Source of the DNA: JAXDMK01 sp963790325
Lineage (GTDB): Bacteria; Actinomycetota; Acidimicrobiia; Acidimicrobiales; AC-14
Assembly: GCA_963790325.1 (NCBI GenBank)
Contig: CAWBNY010000003.1
Location: 310,001 to 374,000 of the forward strand
DNA: 64,000 nt
Direction: 5' to 3'
Shown here: positions 45,317 to 54,653 of the stretch, one piece after another
Layout of the letters: every line of letters begins with the position of its first letter
Position numbering within the stretch: the first letter of the stretch is position 1
Notes under the pieces: generated by a model
Seen by the model: the letters and a program-made list of their open reading frames with translations, nothing else
What the model was told of the DNA's origin: nothing
The model's database searches: none
Translations under genes and position numbers: made by a program

Positions 45317-45488
45317 CGACCGTCCGAGCTGGTGGCGGGCGTCGGCGACCCGCTCGACGAGCCGGGCGTAGGCGGCCTCGACCAGAGGGAGTGGGGTTGT
45401 CGGTTCGGAGGCGGCGGACGGGTCGATGCCCGCCAGATTAGGCGCCCCCCGTGCCAGGGCCTTCGTCCGCCGCCCGTAGGCTACGACG

Positions 45489-46457
45489 ATGGCAGAAGAC
45501 GAGGAGGGTCAGGTCCCGGCGGGACCGCGGCCGCGCGGCCCCCGGGTGGTAACCGGCGACATGAAGCGGGCCGCCGGCCCACGGCCCAGGGTCGTGACCG
45601 GCCACTCGACGGTGCCGCCGCCGCCCGAACCCCCGACTGAGACCCTGGTCGGACCCGGCGCGCCGCCGCCTCCTCCAACTCCGCCGCCGCCCCCTCCTGC
45701 CGGACGGCGATCCCGGCCGACGCCCCGAGCGGCGCCGCCATCACCCCCACCGGTAGTTCCGGAGCCGGCCGCGGATCCTGAACCGGAGCCGTGGCGGCCG
45801 ATCGAGGTCGTCCGCAACGTCCCCCCGCCCGTACACCGGGCACCGGTGGCAGCGCCGAGCACGAAGGTCGACTCCGGCGGCGGGCTCGCCTTCGCCCTCG
45901 CCCTCCTTTCCCTCGTGCTGTTCGCCCTCCCCGCCATCCCCGCCCTCGTCCTCGCCGGCCGGGCCAAGCGCCGTCGGGGCAAGGGCGGCGGCCTGGTCAC
46001 CGCCACCCGCCTGGTCGCTGTGATCAGCCTGGCCCTGTGGCTGACCATCGCCGGGATCGTGGCCGCCAACCTGGCCAAGCCCGACGGCGTCGATTACGCC
46101 TCCCTGAAGGTGGGCGACTGCCTCGACACCCCGGAGGGCACCGAGGTCCGCCGGCTGAAGCTGCGGCCGTGCACCGAGGCTCACGATGCCGAGGTCTTCG
46201 CGGTGGTCATCCACCCCGCGCCCGCCGGTGACGCCTACCCGGGGGCCGACGCCCTCCTCGGGTACGCGGCCAACCTCTGCCTGGGCCAGCCGTTCACCGA
46301 CTATGTGGGCATCCCCCGCGAGCAATCGCAGCTCACCGAGTTCGAGATCGTGCCCGAGCGCGAAGCCTGGTCGGAAGGCCGTCGAGGCCTGGTGTGCGCG
46401 GTCGACAATGCCGATCGTTCGCCCCTGACCGCCCCGGTGAGGGGGAGCGCCAGGTAG
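45489..46457 (+). CDS. Septum-formation-domain membrane protein
   Basis: A 322-residue protein. Residues 1-130 are a disordered Pro/Arg-rich cytoplasmic arm, followed by two close transmembrane helices (FALALLSLVLFALPAIPALV and LVAVISLALWLTIAGIVAAN) and an exported domain with YASLKVGDCLDTPEGTEVRR and PCTEAHDAEVFAVV, the Septum_form (PF13845) pattern with paired cysteines. Such proteins are common in actinobacteria near cell-division genes, but their role is not settled. ATG 45489 is divergent from the aconitase gene. Confidence 0.75.
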   Translation: MAEDEEGQVPAGPRPRGPRVVTGDMKRAAGPRPRVVTGHSTVPPPPEPPTETLVGPGAPPPPPTPPPPPPAGRRSRPTPRAAPPSPPPVVPEPAADPEPEPWRPIEVVRNVPPPVHRAPVAAPSTKVDSGGGLAFALALLSLVLFALPAIPALVLAGRAKRRRGKGGGLVTATRLVAVISLALWLTIAGIVAANLAKPDGVDYASLKVGDCLDTPEGTEVRRLKLRPCTEAHDAEVFAVVIHPAPAGDAYPGADALLGYAANLCLGQPFTDYVGIPREQSQLTEFEIVPEREAWSEGRRGLVCAVDNADRSPLTAPVRGSAR

Positions 46458-46620
46458 GTCGAAAACGACACCGCGGGGACGGGTCCGCAGCCGTGAACCA
46501 GGGCGCGCTTGGCCGCCGGCACCCGCTGCGGTAGGTTGTGGATAACCGGTGGAGACAAGTCGATTCTCTTCGGGGGAGGCCCGGATCCGGTCTGGGTCCA
46601 GGGAACAAGGGGGGCGAGGC

Positions 46621-47094
46621 TTGCCGGTATATCCGCTGCTGGCACTGCTGTGGGCCATCGTGCTGGTACCGCCTATCGTGCGCGGCCGGATCCGTCATCG
46701 GGCGGAGCTGGCCGAGTTCGACCGGGTGCGACTGTGCTTCGTGGGGGCGTCCGACGCAGTCGTTCACGGCCTCGGGCGGTCCTCCCCACCGGCCGTCCGG
46801 CGCACTGCCGCCCAGCGCCGCCGGCGGGTGCTGGCCGTCATCGGCATGGGGATGGTGGCCACCCTGATCTTCGCCCTGATCGCCGGGACCCGGCTCGCAT
46901 GGGGCCTGCACCTGCTGGTCTACGACGTCCTCATCGGCTATGTCGCCCTCCTCGCCCGGTCCCGCGGCAAGCGACCGGTCCGGGCCCTGCACGTCCCTCC
47001 GGAATGGGAGCTCGAGTTCGCCGAGGACGCCGAGTACGAGGTGGAGCCGGAGCCCGTCCGCCAGCTCGTCCTCCTGGAGGCGGCTTCCCGCTGA
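46621..47094 (+). CDS. GlpR/SepX-like membrane protein
   Basis: About 157 residues. The N-terminus PVYPLLALLWAIVLVPPIVR has the single-helix-plus-RGR entry of actinobacterial GlpR/SepX divisome proteins, a basic cytoplasmic region follows, and two further hydrophobic stretches (VLAVIGMGMVATLIFALIAG, LHLLVYDVLIGYVALLARSR) precede an acidic C-terminus. TTG 46621 is chosen for the purine-rich AAGGGGGG upstream and because the 24 codons from GTG 46549 look like spacer. The family assignment rests on overall layout, not a diagnostic motif. Confidence 0.55.
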   Translation: MPVYPLLALLWAIVLVPPIVRGRIRHRAELAEFDRVRLCFVGASDAVVHGLGRSSPPAVRRTAAQRRRRVLAVIGMGMVATLIFALIAGTRLAWGLHLLVYDVLIGYVALLARSRGKRPVRALHVPPEWELEFAEDAEYEVEPEPVRQLVLLEAASR

Positions 47095-47259
47095 GCTCGG
47101 CCCGAGCTCTCGGACCCGCAACTTCTTGACGGCCGGGCGGGAGGGTGCGAACCCGACCCCGCCGCCGCAACTACGTCGGCGCCGACGTCGGTGACCCCAC
47201 GAAGAGCGCAGCCCGAGTCGGCCGTCGAGGCTAGGGGTCGCGACGCGACCCAGAACCCA

Positions 47260-47490
47260 TCAGATGCGAGCCGAGGCACGCGCTCGTACGGCCGACACGT
47301 CGACGACCGTGATCGTCCGGCCGTGGCTCCTTATCCAGCCGAGGGCCCGCAGCGCGCCCAGCGCTCTCACCGCCGCCTCGCGGGACAGCCCGGCCCACTC
47401 GGCGATCTCCGCCTGCGACAGGGGCGAGGAGATGGTGAGGCGGGGCGAGCCTCGTGCGCCAGTGTCTGGCCGGCATGGCCCGGACGGAGG
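47260..47490 (-). pseudogene. Crp/Fnr regulator C-terminal remnant
   Basis: On the minus strand one frame reads RLTISSPLSQAEIAEWAGLS followed by REAAVRALGALRALGWIRSH, GRTITVVDVSAVRARAS and a stop at 47260, the winged-helix DNA-binding end of a Crp/Fnr protein. The cyclic-nucleotide-binding domain is missing; upstream the same DNA is occupied by a rightward TPR frame. No start codon or ribosome site fits, so it is best read as a remnant. Confidence 0.6.
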
Positions 47491-47811
47491 CGCGCGCGGC
47501 CACCTCCTACTTCCGGGCTGCGCTGGTCGAGGCGGAGCTCGGGCGGGGAGACCTGGACGCCGCCGAGGCGGAGCTGACCGACCTGCTGGCGTTCATCGAG
47601 GCGGGTGGCGAGCGCTTTTACGAGTCCGCCGCGTGGCGGCTCAGCGGTGAGCTGGCGTTGGCCCGCCGCGGCCCCGACCACGTCCGCCAGGCCGAGGAGC
47701 ACTTCCGCCGGGCGGTGCACGTCGCCCGGCAGCAGGGCGCCGAGGGCCTGGCCGCTCGTGCGGCCGGGCGTCTCTCGCTGGCCGCCGGTTCGGCGTCAGG
47801 GGACACCTCAC
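47454..47811 (+). pseudogene. TPR tail of a large ATPase/regulator, remnant
   Basis: The + frame reads ATSYFRAALVEAELGRGDLD followed by AAEAELTDLLAFIEAGGERF, YESAAWRLSGELALARRG and AEEHFRRAVHVARQQGA, a helical TPR array like the C-terminal end of SARP/AfsR- or cyclase-type AAA ATPases. The N-terminal domains are absent and the frame opens over the Crp remnant, so this is a fragment joined to foreign sequence rather than a complete gene. Confidence 0.5.
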
Positions 47812-48558
47812 GTGACATCCCGGTCGTTCCCGCGAGGAGTCGGTGTCCTGGCCATCGCCTCGCCTGCCCTGATGGGTGCCTTCTTCGGGATCCTGCGCCT
47901 GAGCTTCGACTACCCGGCGGTCATGGGTCTGCCGGCGCCAGAGGTCCTCTCCCGCATCGGCCGGGCAAGTGACGGCGTCGTCGCCGCCTGGCTGGGGGTG
48001 ACGCTGTCGACGGTCCTTTTCCTCGCCGTCGTCGTCGGCTTCGATCGAGTCCTCCGGGAGGAGGCCGGGGGCAACGACCGCCTGGCACGACGCCTCCCGT
48101 GGCTGGCGCTGATCACGACGTTCGGCGTGTTCGCGACCCTCTGCATGATGCTCGACCTCAGCCAGTGGGTCTGGCTCTACCCGGACCTCGGCCGACGGTT
48201 CGTGGATCCCGCGACCACGCCGGCTACGGGACAGAACTTGGTGGTTCTGTGGACCGCCTTCCACCACTATGTCGGCGAGGGCATCGGCGTGTACGGCGCC
48301 ACCTTCTTCAACGCGCTGTGGGCATTGGGTGTCGGTTGGATCCTCACCGTCGCCCGGCCGCGGCGGGTGCTCCCCTGGCTGGCACTGGCGGCGGGAGCCC
48401 TCTTCCTCCTGAGCATCGCTCCCGGTGAGACATTCGACGGGTACTCCCGTTTCAACGAGCTGGGGTTCCTGCCCTGGGCCCTGTGGCTGGTGCTCACCGG
48501 GTGGGCGCTGGTGCGCGGTCGCCCCATGGCCGCAGACGGCCAGCCCCGGGACGCATGA
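47812..48558 (+). CDS. Polytopic membrane protein, unassigned
   Basis: A 248-residue protein with six or seven hydrophobic helices, for example VGVLAIASPALMGAFFGILR, VVAAWLGVTLSTVLFLAVVV, LPWLALITTFGVFATLCMML and VGWILTVARP. No enzymatic motif is visible. The GTG at 47812 overlaps the end of the upstream TPR remnant; ATG 47871 is an alternative start. Convergent with gltB. Confidence 0.65.
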   Translation: MTSRSFPRGVGVLAIASPALMGAFFGILRLSFDYPAVMGLPAPEVLSRIGRASDGVVAAWLGVTLSTVLFLAVVVGFDRVLREEAGGNDRLARRLPWLALITTFGVFATLCMMLDLSQWVWLYPDLGRRFVDPATTPATGQNLVVLWTAFHHYVGEGIGVYGATFFNALWALGVGWILTVARPRRVLPWLALAAGALFLLSIAPGETFDGYSRFNELGFLPWALWLVLTGWALVRGRPMAADGQPRDA

Positions 48559-48600
48559 CCAGACAGGTCGTCGAGCTCCGCGACCGGAAGCTCGACCGCG

Positions 48601-51600
48601 TCACACGGCCGACGCCACCTGGCTGGCCCGTTGCTGCTCGAGGCGCTTGATCTGGTCGACGGGGGCGACCAGCCACATGTCGGCGACGGTGGCGTCCCAG
48701 TCGGCCAGGAGGGCTGTGGCCCGGGGCGAGCCGGTGAGCTCGGCGTGGCGCTCGACCCGCCACCGGAGGTCCTCCAGGAGATCGGCGTCGGGTAGGGCGG
48801 CGTCGACCAGGGCGGTGTTCAGCCGCGACGACAGCTTCCCTTCCGGGTCCCACACGAAGGCCTGACCGCCGGTCATGCCCGCGCCCAGGTTGTAGCCGAC
48901 CGGCCCCAGGATCACGACGCACCCGCCGGTCATGTACTCGCAGGCGTGGTCGCCCACCCCCTCGACCACCGCCGACGCCCCCGAGTTGCGCACGCCGAAC
49001 CGCTCGCCGACGGTGCCGGCAACGTAGAGCTCACCGCCGGTGGCCCCGTAGAGGCAGGTGTTGCCGGCCAGCACCGGGTCGCCGGCGTCGTTCTCCGGGG
49101 GACGGATGACGACCCGCCCGCCGGCCATGGCCTTGCCCACGTAGTCGTTGGACTCGCCCACCAGCTCGAACTCGATCCCGTGGCCGAGGAACGCCCCGAA
49201 GCTCTGCCCGGCGTAACCGTCGAAGTGGACGGTGACGGTCCCCGGGGGAGGGGTCTCGCCGAACTCGAGGGCCAGGGCCCCGCTGAGGGCGGCGCCGACG
49301 GTGCGGTCGGCGTTGCCGATCGGGTAGCGCAGCTCGATGTCGGCTCCGTCCCACATGGCCTGGAAGGCGTCGGCGACGAGACGGTCGCCCAGAGCCGAGC
49401 GGGGCCGCTGGATGGGCACCGGCCGCACGAAGTGGCGGGGGGCGTCGGGGTCGGTGGGCGGCCGCAGCAGCGGGCCGAGGTCCATGGTGTTGGCCCGGGG
49501 GTCGTCGCCCGCCCGCTGGCGGAGGCACTCCACCCGGCCGATGGCCTCGTCCATGGTGCGGAAGCCGAGCTGGGCCAGGTAGCGGCGGGCCTCCTCGGCG
49601 ATGAACACCATGTAGGCCGCCACCCCCTCCGGCGTCCCGGTGAACTTGGCCCGCAGGTGGGGCCGCTGGGTGGCGATGCCGGTGGAGCAGGTGTCCTTGT
49701 GGCAGGCGCGCAGCATGATGCAGCCCTCGGCGATCATGGCCGCGGTGCCGAAGGAGTACTCGTCGGCGCCCAGGAGGGCGGCCATGATCACGTCGCGGCC
49801 GGTGAACAGGCCGCCGTCCATCCGCAGCCGGACCCGGTCGCGCAGGCCGTTCTCGATGAGCGTCTGCTGGGTTTCGGCCACCCCCAGCTCCCACGGGAGG
49901 CCGGCGTGCTTGATCGACGACAACGGTGAGGCGCCGGTGCCGCCGTTGCAGCCGCTGATGTGGACCACCTCGGCCAGGGCCTTGACCACTCCGGCGGCGA
50001 TGGTGCCCACCCCGTCCTCGGCCACCAGCTTCACCGACACGTCGGCGTGGCGGTTGACCTGCTTGAGGTCGTAGATGAGCTGGGCCAGGTCCTCGATGGA
50101 GTAGATGTCGTGGTGGGGGGGCGGTGAGATCAGGCCGATGCCGGGTTGGGTGTGGCGGAGGGCGGCGATCTCCTCCGACACCTTGTTGCCCGGGATCTGG
50201 CCTCCCTCGCCCGGCTTCGACCCCTGGGCCATCTTGATGTTGAGCTCGTCGGCGAAGGCGCAGTACTCGGGGGTGACGCCGAAGCGGCCGGACGCGATCT
50301 GCTTGATGCGGCTGTTCTTGTCGCCCGTGGCCTGGCCCCGGGTCTTGAACCGGGTGTAGCTCTCGCCCCCCTCACCGCAGTTCGACAGCCCCCCGACGAG
50401 GTTCATCGCCATGGTCAGGGTCTCGTGGGCCTCCCGGCTGAGGGCGCCATGGGACATGGCTCCGGTGGAGAAGCGGCGGGTGATGGCCAGCGCCGGCTCC
50501 ACCTCGTCGAGGGGGACGGGCGGGCCGGTCGGGACCAGCTCGAGCAGGTCGTGGAGCTCGGTGGCCGGCCGGCCGTTGACCAGGTCGGCGAAGCGCTGGT
50601 AGGTGGCGGCCCCGTCGCCGTTGGCACCGGAGCCGTTCCCGCCGGAGCCGTTCCCGCCGGAGCCGTTCCCGTCGGCGGTGCTCATCCTGAGGGCGGCCTG
50701 GAGGAGGTGGGCCGCCTTCATCTCGTTGAGGGCCTTGACCACCTCGTCGTTGTGGGTGTGGAACTCGCCCCGCTTGCGGACCCGGTAGTAGCCGCCCTCG
50801 GCCAGGCGGCCGTTGGCGTGGCGGGTGAGGGCGTCCTCGCCCAGCTCGTCCCAGCCGATGCCGCCCACCACCGACGGAGTGCCCGGGAAGCAGACGTCGA
50901 TCACCGACGGGCCGAGGCCGATGGCCTCGAAGATCTGCGCCCCCCGGTAGGAGTCGACCGTCGAGATCCCCATCTTGGACATGATCTTGAGGACGCCGTC
51001 CTCCATGGCCGCCTGCAGCCGCTCCTGGGCCTCGGGGCCGGACAGCTCGACATCGGCGTTGTAGTCGGCCTCGTGGGCGACCGTCTCCAGGGCCAGACCG
51101 GGGCAGATGGCGTCGGCCCCGTAGCCGAGGAGGCAGGCGATGTAGTGGGTGTCGCGGGCGTCGTCGGACGAGATGACCAGGCTGGTGTCGGACCGGAGGC
51201 CGGCCGCCACCAACCGGGAGTGGACCGCCCCGGTGGCGAGCAGGGCCGGCACCGCCGCCCGCTCGTCGTTCACCCCGCCGTCGTCGACGATGAGGATGCC
51301 GACGCCGGCCCGGGCCCGCTCCTCGGCCTTGTCGCACAGCCGGTCGACCGCGGCCCGCAGACCGCCGGCACCCTCGGCCGCGGGGAAGGTGGCGTCGAGG
51401 TGGGCCACTCCGAAGCCGGGGTCGGACACGAGCAGGTCGACCACCGCCGACGGGTACAGGAAGAACGACTTGAGCACGAGCAGGTGGGCCGCCTCGGGTC
51501 CCTCGGACAGGATGGGGCTGCGGGGTCCGAGGCAGGTCCGGAGGCTCATGACCAGCCGTTCCCGCAGGTGGTCGATGGGCGGGTTGGTGACCTGGGCGAA

Positions 51601-53040
51601 GCGCTGCTTGAGGTAGTGGTGGAGGGGCCGGGGCCGGCCGGCCAGATGGGGCAGGGGGGAGTCGTCGCCCATGGAGTAGGTGGGCTCCTTGGCGTCGTTC
51701 GCCATCCGCCGCAGCACCATGGCCAGCTCCTCCTTGGAGTAGCCGAAGATGGCCTGGCGGCGCTCGATGTCGTCGGGTTCGGGGGTCTGCTCGATGACCC
51801 GGCCCTGGGACATGTCCCGCAGGCCGTCGGCCGCCCATCGGGCGTAGTTACCCCCGGCGGCCACCCGCTGCTTGCAGGCGGTGTCGTCGAGCAGGCCCCG
51901 GGTGGGGTCGACGAAGATCATCTCTCCCGGACCCAGGCGGCCGCGGATGACCTGGCCGTGGCCGGAGACGTCGACCGCCCCCACCTCCGAGCAGCACACC
52001 ACGAACCCGTCCTCGCAGGCGGCGTAGCGCAGGGGGCGGAGGCCGTTGCGGTCGAGGGCGGCGCCCACGCCGTAGCCGTCGGTGAAGATGAGCCCGGCGG
52101 GACCGTCCCAGGGCTCCATCAGCGACGCGTGGTAGCGGTAGAAGGCCCGCACCGCGGGGTCGAGGTCGCGCTCGCCCTCCCACGCCTCGGGGATGGTCAT
52201 GGCCACCGCGTGGCGGACGTCGCGCCCACCCCGGGTGAGGAGCTCGATGGCCGAGTCGAGCTTGCCCGAGTCGGAGTCGGACGGGTCGAGCACCGGCCGG
52301 AAGATGCTCTCCGGCCCGAGGCCGGCCGCCTCTGTGCCGAGCAGGGTGCGGGCCCGCATCCGGTTGTGGTTGCCGTCGAGGGCGTTGATCTCCCCGTTGT
52401 GGCAGAGCATGCGGAAGGGCTGGGCCCGCTCCCACGTGGGGAGGGTGTTGGTGGAGAACCGCTGGTGGAAGACGGCGAACGGGGCGACGAAGCGCTCGTC
52501 CGCCAGGTCGAGGTAGAAGTCGCCCAGGGCGTCGGCCACGACGAGGCCCTTGTAGCAGACGGTGCGGAACGAGCAGGACACGACGTAGGTGCCGGTGGTC
52601 GCGTCGGCGATCCGGCGGCGGAGGCGGTAGGCGGCCTTCTCGTTGGCCCCGGCGCCCTCGAGGACGGCCTGAAGGATGCGGGGCCGGGTGGAGAGGGCGA
52701 GCTCGCCGAGCTGGTCGTCGTCGGTGGGGACGTCGCGCCACTCGACCACGCGGATGCCCTCGGTGGCGGCGACGGCCTCGACCGCGGCGGTGGGGTCGTC
52801 ACCCCGGACGAAGAGCATGGCCAGGCCGTGGGGGGTGCCGTCGGCCTCGGCGCCGAAGATGGCGGCGGGGATGGGGACGAGCAGGCCCGAGCCGTCACCC
52901 GAGCGGGCGTCGGCCGCCAGGGCGCCGCGATGCTTCACGCAGGCCAGGCCCCGGAGGGCGGAGGTGACGATGGAGCGGGAGGAGCGACCGTTGGCGTCGG
53001 CGACGAAGCCGATGCCGCAGGCATCACGTTCGGGGCTCAT
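48601..53040 (-). CDS. gltB: Glutamate synthase (NADPH), large subunit
   Basis: A 1479-residue glutamine-oxoglutarate amidotransferase. The N-terminal class II glutaminase domain begins with the catalytic Cys8 (ERDACGIGFVADANG). The central and synthase domains hold FMN and 2-oxoglutarate sites (GVTPEYCAFADELNIKMAQG, GQIPGNKVSEEIAALRHTQP) and the 3Fe-4S region (CHKDTCSTGIATQRP). The C-terminal beta-helix repeats (GGRVVIRPPENDAGDPVLAG) are normal. Between the central and synthase domains sits an extra Gly/Asn/Ser linker (see repeat entry). A gltD partner is not in view. Confidence 0.95.
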   Translation of the reverse strand: MSPERDACGIGFVADANGRSSRSIVTSALRGLACVKHRGALAADARSGDGSGLLVPIPAAIFGAEADGTPHGLAMLFVRGDDPTAAVEAVAATEGIRVVEWRDVPTDDDQLGELALSTRPRILQAVLEGAGANEKAAYRLRRRIADATTGTYVVSCSFRTVCYKGLVVADALGDFYLDLADERFVAPFAVFHQRFSTNTLPTWERAQPFRMLCHNGEINALDGNHNRMRARTLLGTEAAGLGPESIFRPVLDPSDSDSGKLDSAIELLTRGGRDVRHAVAMTIPEAWEGERDLDPAVRAFYRYHASLMEPWDGPAGLIFTDGYGVGAALDRNGLRPLRYAACEDGFVVCCSEVGAVDVSGHGQVIRGRLGPGEMIFVDPTRGLLDDTACKQRVAAGGNYARWAADGLRDMSQGRVIEQTPEPDDIERRQAIFGYSKEELAMVLRRMANDAKEPTYSMGDDSPLPHLAGRPRPLHHYLKQRFAQVTNPPIDHLRERLVMSLRTCLGPRSPILSEGPEAAHLLVLKSFFLYPSAVVDLLVSDPGFGVAHLDATFPAAEGAGGLRAAVDRLCDKAEERARAGVGILIVDDGGVNDERAAVPALLATGAVHSRLVAAGLRSDTSLVISSDDARDTHYIACLLGYGADAICPGLALETVAHEADYNADVELSGPEAQERLQAAMEDGVLKIMSKMGISTVDSYRGAQIFEAIGLGPSVIDVCFPGTPSVVGGIGWDELGEDALTRHANGRLAEGGYYRVRKRGEFHTHNDEVVKALNEMKAAHLLQAALRMSTADGNGSGGNGSGGNGSGANGDGAATYQRFADLVNGRPATELHDLLELVPTGPPVPLDEVEPALAITRRFSTGAMSHGALSREAHETLTMAMNLVGGLSNCGEGGESYTRFKTRGQATGDKNSRIKQIASGRFGVTPEYCAFADELNIKMAQGSKPGEGGQIPGNKVSEEIAALRHTQPGIGLISPPPHHDIYSIEDLAQLIYDLKQVNRHADVSVKLVAEDGVGTIAAGVVKALAEVVHISGCNGGTGASPLSSIKHAGLPWELGVAETQQTLIENGLRDRVRLRMDGGLFTGRDVIMAALLGADEYSFGTAAMIAEGCIMLRACHKDTCSTGIATQRPHLRAKFTGTPEGVAAYMVFIAEEARRYLAQLGFRTMDEAIGRVECLRQRAGDDPRANTMDLGPLLRPPTDPDAPRHFVRPVPIQRPRSALGDRLVADAFQAMWDGADIELRYPIGNADRTVGAALSGALALEFGETPPPGTVTVHFDGYAGQSFGAFLGHGIEFELVGESNDYVGKAMAGGRVVIRPPENDAGDPVLAGNTCLYGATGGELYVAGTVGERFGVRNSGASAVVEGVGDHACEYMTGGCVVILGPVGYNLGAGMTGGQAFVWDPEGKLSSRLNTALVDAALPDADLLEDLRWRVERHAELTGSPRATALLADWDATVADMWLVAPVDQIKRLEQQRASQVASAV
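50626..50670 (-). repeat. 15-bp tandem repeat in gltB (GNGSG linker)
   Basis: Three near-identical 15-bp units (gccggagccgttccc on the + strand) encode a GNGSG repeat in the segment NGSGGNGSGGNGSGANG between GltB domains. It adds a flexible low-complexity linker absent from most glutamate synthases and could vary in copy number between strains. Confidence 0.7.
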
Positions 53041-53462
53041 GCAGGTGGCCTTCCTCGACGGAGGTGTGCAGGAACCCGGGGCGCCCCCTCAGGAAGCTTC
53101 GGGAAGCGGGAGAGGCGCCATTGCCGCTGCCCCGGTGCGTCGATCCACAGGGTAGCCGACGTCGGCCCAGTCGGCGAGGGATTGCCGTTGTTGCGTTATC
53201 TCTCATGTTATGTCATGTAGCAGCGGTTCGGGTCCATGTCACCCGGGCCAAGGTCGCGGGACCCCCTCGAAGCCACGCGGGTGACTCGACCTGTTCTGAC
53301 TACGGGACGGGACGTTCCGGCGCCCGTGCACGGGCATCGCCTGTCGCGGATCGGCGGAAAGGACACCGGCCGTTCTTCGTGCGGGTACCCCTTGCCATAG
53401 GGTGCCGGCCGCTCGGCGCGATGGTGGTCGCCATGGTCGGGCAGGGACCACGACCGGATGGG
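53041..53462. other. gltB leader and shared intergenic region
   Basis: About 420 bases without a gene between the starts/stops of two leftward genes. An AT-rich patch at 53189-53220 (TTGCGTTATCTCTCATGTTAT) is the likeliest site of the gltB promoter on the minus strand. GCCCGTGCACGGGC at 53322-53335 is a perfect 14-bp palindrome that could be a regulator site. I recognise no riboswitch. Confidence 0.35.
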
Positions 53463-54497
53463 TCAGGTGGTCGAGAAGGACGTCGGACCGGTGACCGCCG
53501 AGAGGAGGCCGTCGTAGGCGATGGCGTACAGGTGGTAGCTGCCCGGGGCGAGCGGCGGGAGGGGGTAGGTGGCAGTGCAGCCGGAGCACACCCGGGCCGT
53601 CCAGCCCTCGCTCAGCACCACGCCGCCGGTGGTGGCCACGTACATGCGCACCCAGCCGGGAGTGCCGTCGGGGTCGGAGTAGACGGCGGTGATGTTGGGA
53701 CCCGCCCGGTGCAGCCCCGACGGCGCCCGGGGCGCCGTCCGGTCGACGGTGAAGGCCCACGTCGGTGACACCGCCGAGACGTCGGTGCCGTCGAAGGCGG
53801 CGGTGACCAGGCCGTAGAAGCCGTCCGCCAGCGGGGCGAAGGCCACGCCGGCCACGCACCCGGAACACACGATCGGGCTCCACGCCTGGCGCACGACCCT
53901 GCCCGTCTCGTCGGTGACGGCGAAGAACACCCGGCCGGAGTTCCCGTCGGGGTCGGCGTACCGAGCCGAGGCCGTCGTCGGCGCGCTCCGCAGGATGCTG
54001 GCGTTTACCGGTGTGGGTTGGGTCGGCACCGACGGCGCCCGGTTGGCCGGCGGCGGCGGCGCCATCTGGGCGAAGTCCTGGGCGATGTAGACGTAGCCGC
54101 CGGCCCACGCCACCCCCACGCCCACCGAGTTCACCCTGGTGTCCACCATGTTCGCCCGATGGCCCGGGCTGTTGAGCCACGCCTGGTGGACGGCGTCGAT
54201 GCTCGGCCCCATCCCCACGTTCTCCGAGAGCCGGGACGCGGTCACCGTCGATCCGATGCCGACGTTGTGGGAGAGGTGGCCGTCGCGCGCCATCTTGGCC
54301 GCCCAGCTCCGGGCCGCCGACATCAGGGCGGCGTCCACTCGCAGGGCGGGGGCACCCACGGCCGAGCGGGTGGCCTGGACCAGGGACAGGACGCGGGTCT
54401 CGTCCGAGGCGGCGTCGGCCGACGCCGTGGGCGCCCACACCACGACCACGGCGGTGGCCAGCACGGCCGCCGCGGCGCGGCAGAGCAGCGAGGACAT
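53463..54497 (-). CDS. Secreted CAP-domain protein with two CSGC repeats
   Basis: A 344-residue exported protein. Signal peptide at the start (MSSLLCRAAAAVLATAVVVV, cut near AAS), then a CAP/SCP domain (about 35-165) with VQATRSAVGAPALRVDAALM, HLSHNVGIGSTVTASRLSEN and LNSPGHRANMVDTRVNSVGV, the CAP metal/active-site blocks. The rest holds two similar beta-rich units, each with a CSGC motif (SPIVCSGCVAG and TARVCSGCTAT). CAP proteins are common in bacterial cell-surface biology without one known activity. The start has GGAGG close upstream. Confidence 0.8.
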   Translation of the reverse strand: MSSLLCRAAAAVLATAVVVVWAPTASADAASDETRVLSLVQATRSAVGAPALRVDAALMSAARSWAAKMARDGHLSHNVGIGSTVTASRLSENVGMGPSIDAVHQAWLNSPGHRANMVDTRVNSVGVGVAWAGGYVYIAQDFAQMAPPPPANRAPSVPTQPTPVNASILRSAPTTASARYADPDGNSGRVFFAVTDETGRVVRQAWSPIVCSGCVAGVAFAPLADGFYGLVTAAFDGTDVSAVSPTWAFTVDRTAPRAPSGLHRAGPNITAVYSDPDGTPGWVRMYVATTGGVVLSEGWTARVCSGCTATYPLPPLAPGSYHLYAIAYDGLLSAVTGPTSFSTT

Positions 54498-54653
54498 CAG
54501 AACCTCCTTCACCCGGCCGTCGGGCTCGGCGGGTCGCCGACGGCTCCGGTTCCGGCTTCCTCGGCAGGAGCTGTCGAGAACTTGAGACTTGGCGCCGGCC
54601 CCCGCACCGGCGCTGGTGCCGGCGACGGTCGCCGGCATCCGCCGGGACGGGGA

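Noticed and set aside
43580..45640. Long rightward frame opposite the aconitase gene
   Set aside because: Antisense shadow without family features.
50146..53220. Long rightward frame opposite gltB (1024 codons)
   Set aside because: Same shadow effect; the product is low-complexity Gly/Val/Asp-rich and antisense to an essential-type enzyme.
54498..54640. Possible c-di-AMP (ydaO-type) riboswitch before the CAP gene
   Set aside because: A GCCGAGCCCGAC-like segment exists, but I could not draw the conserved core; an Infernal search with the ydaO model would decide.
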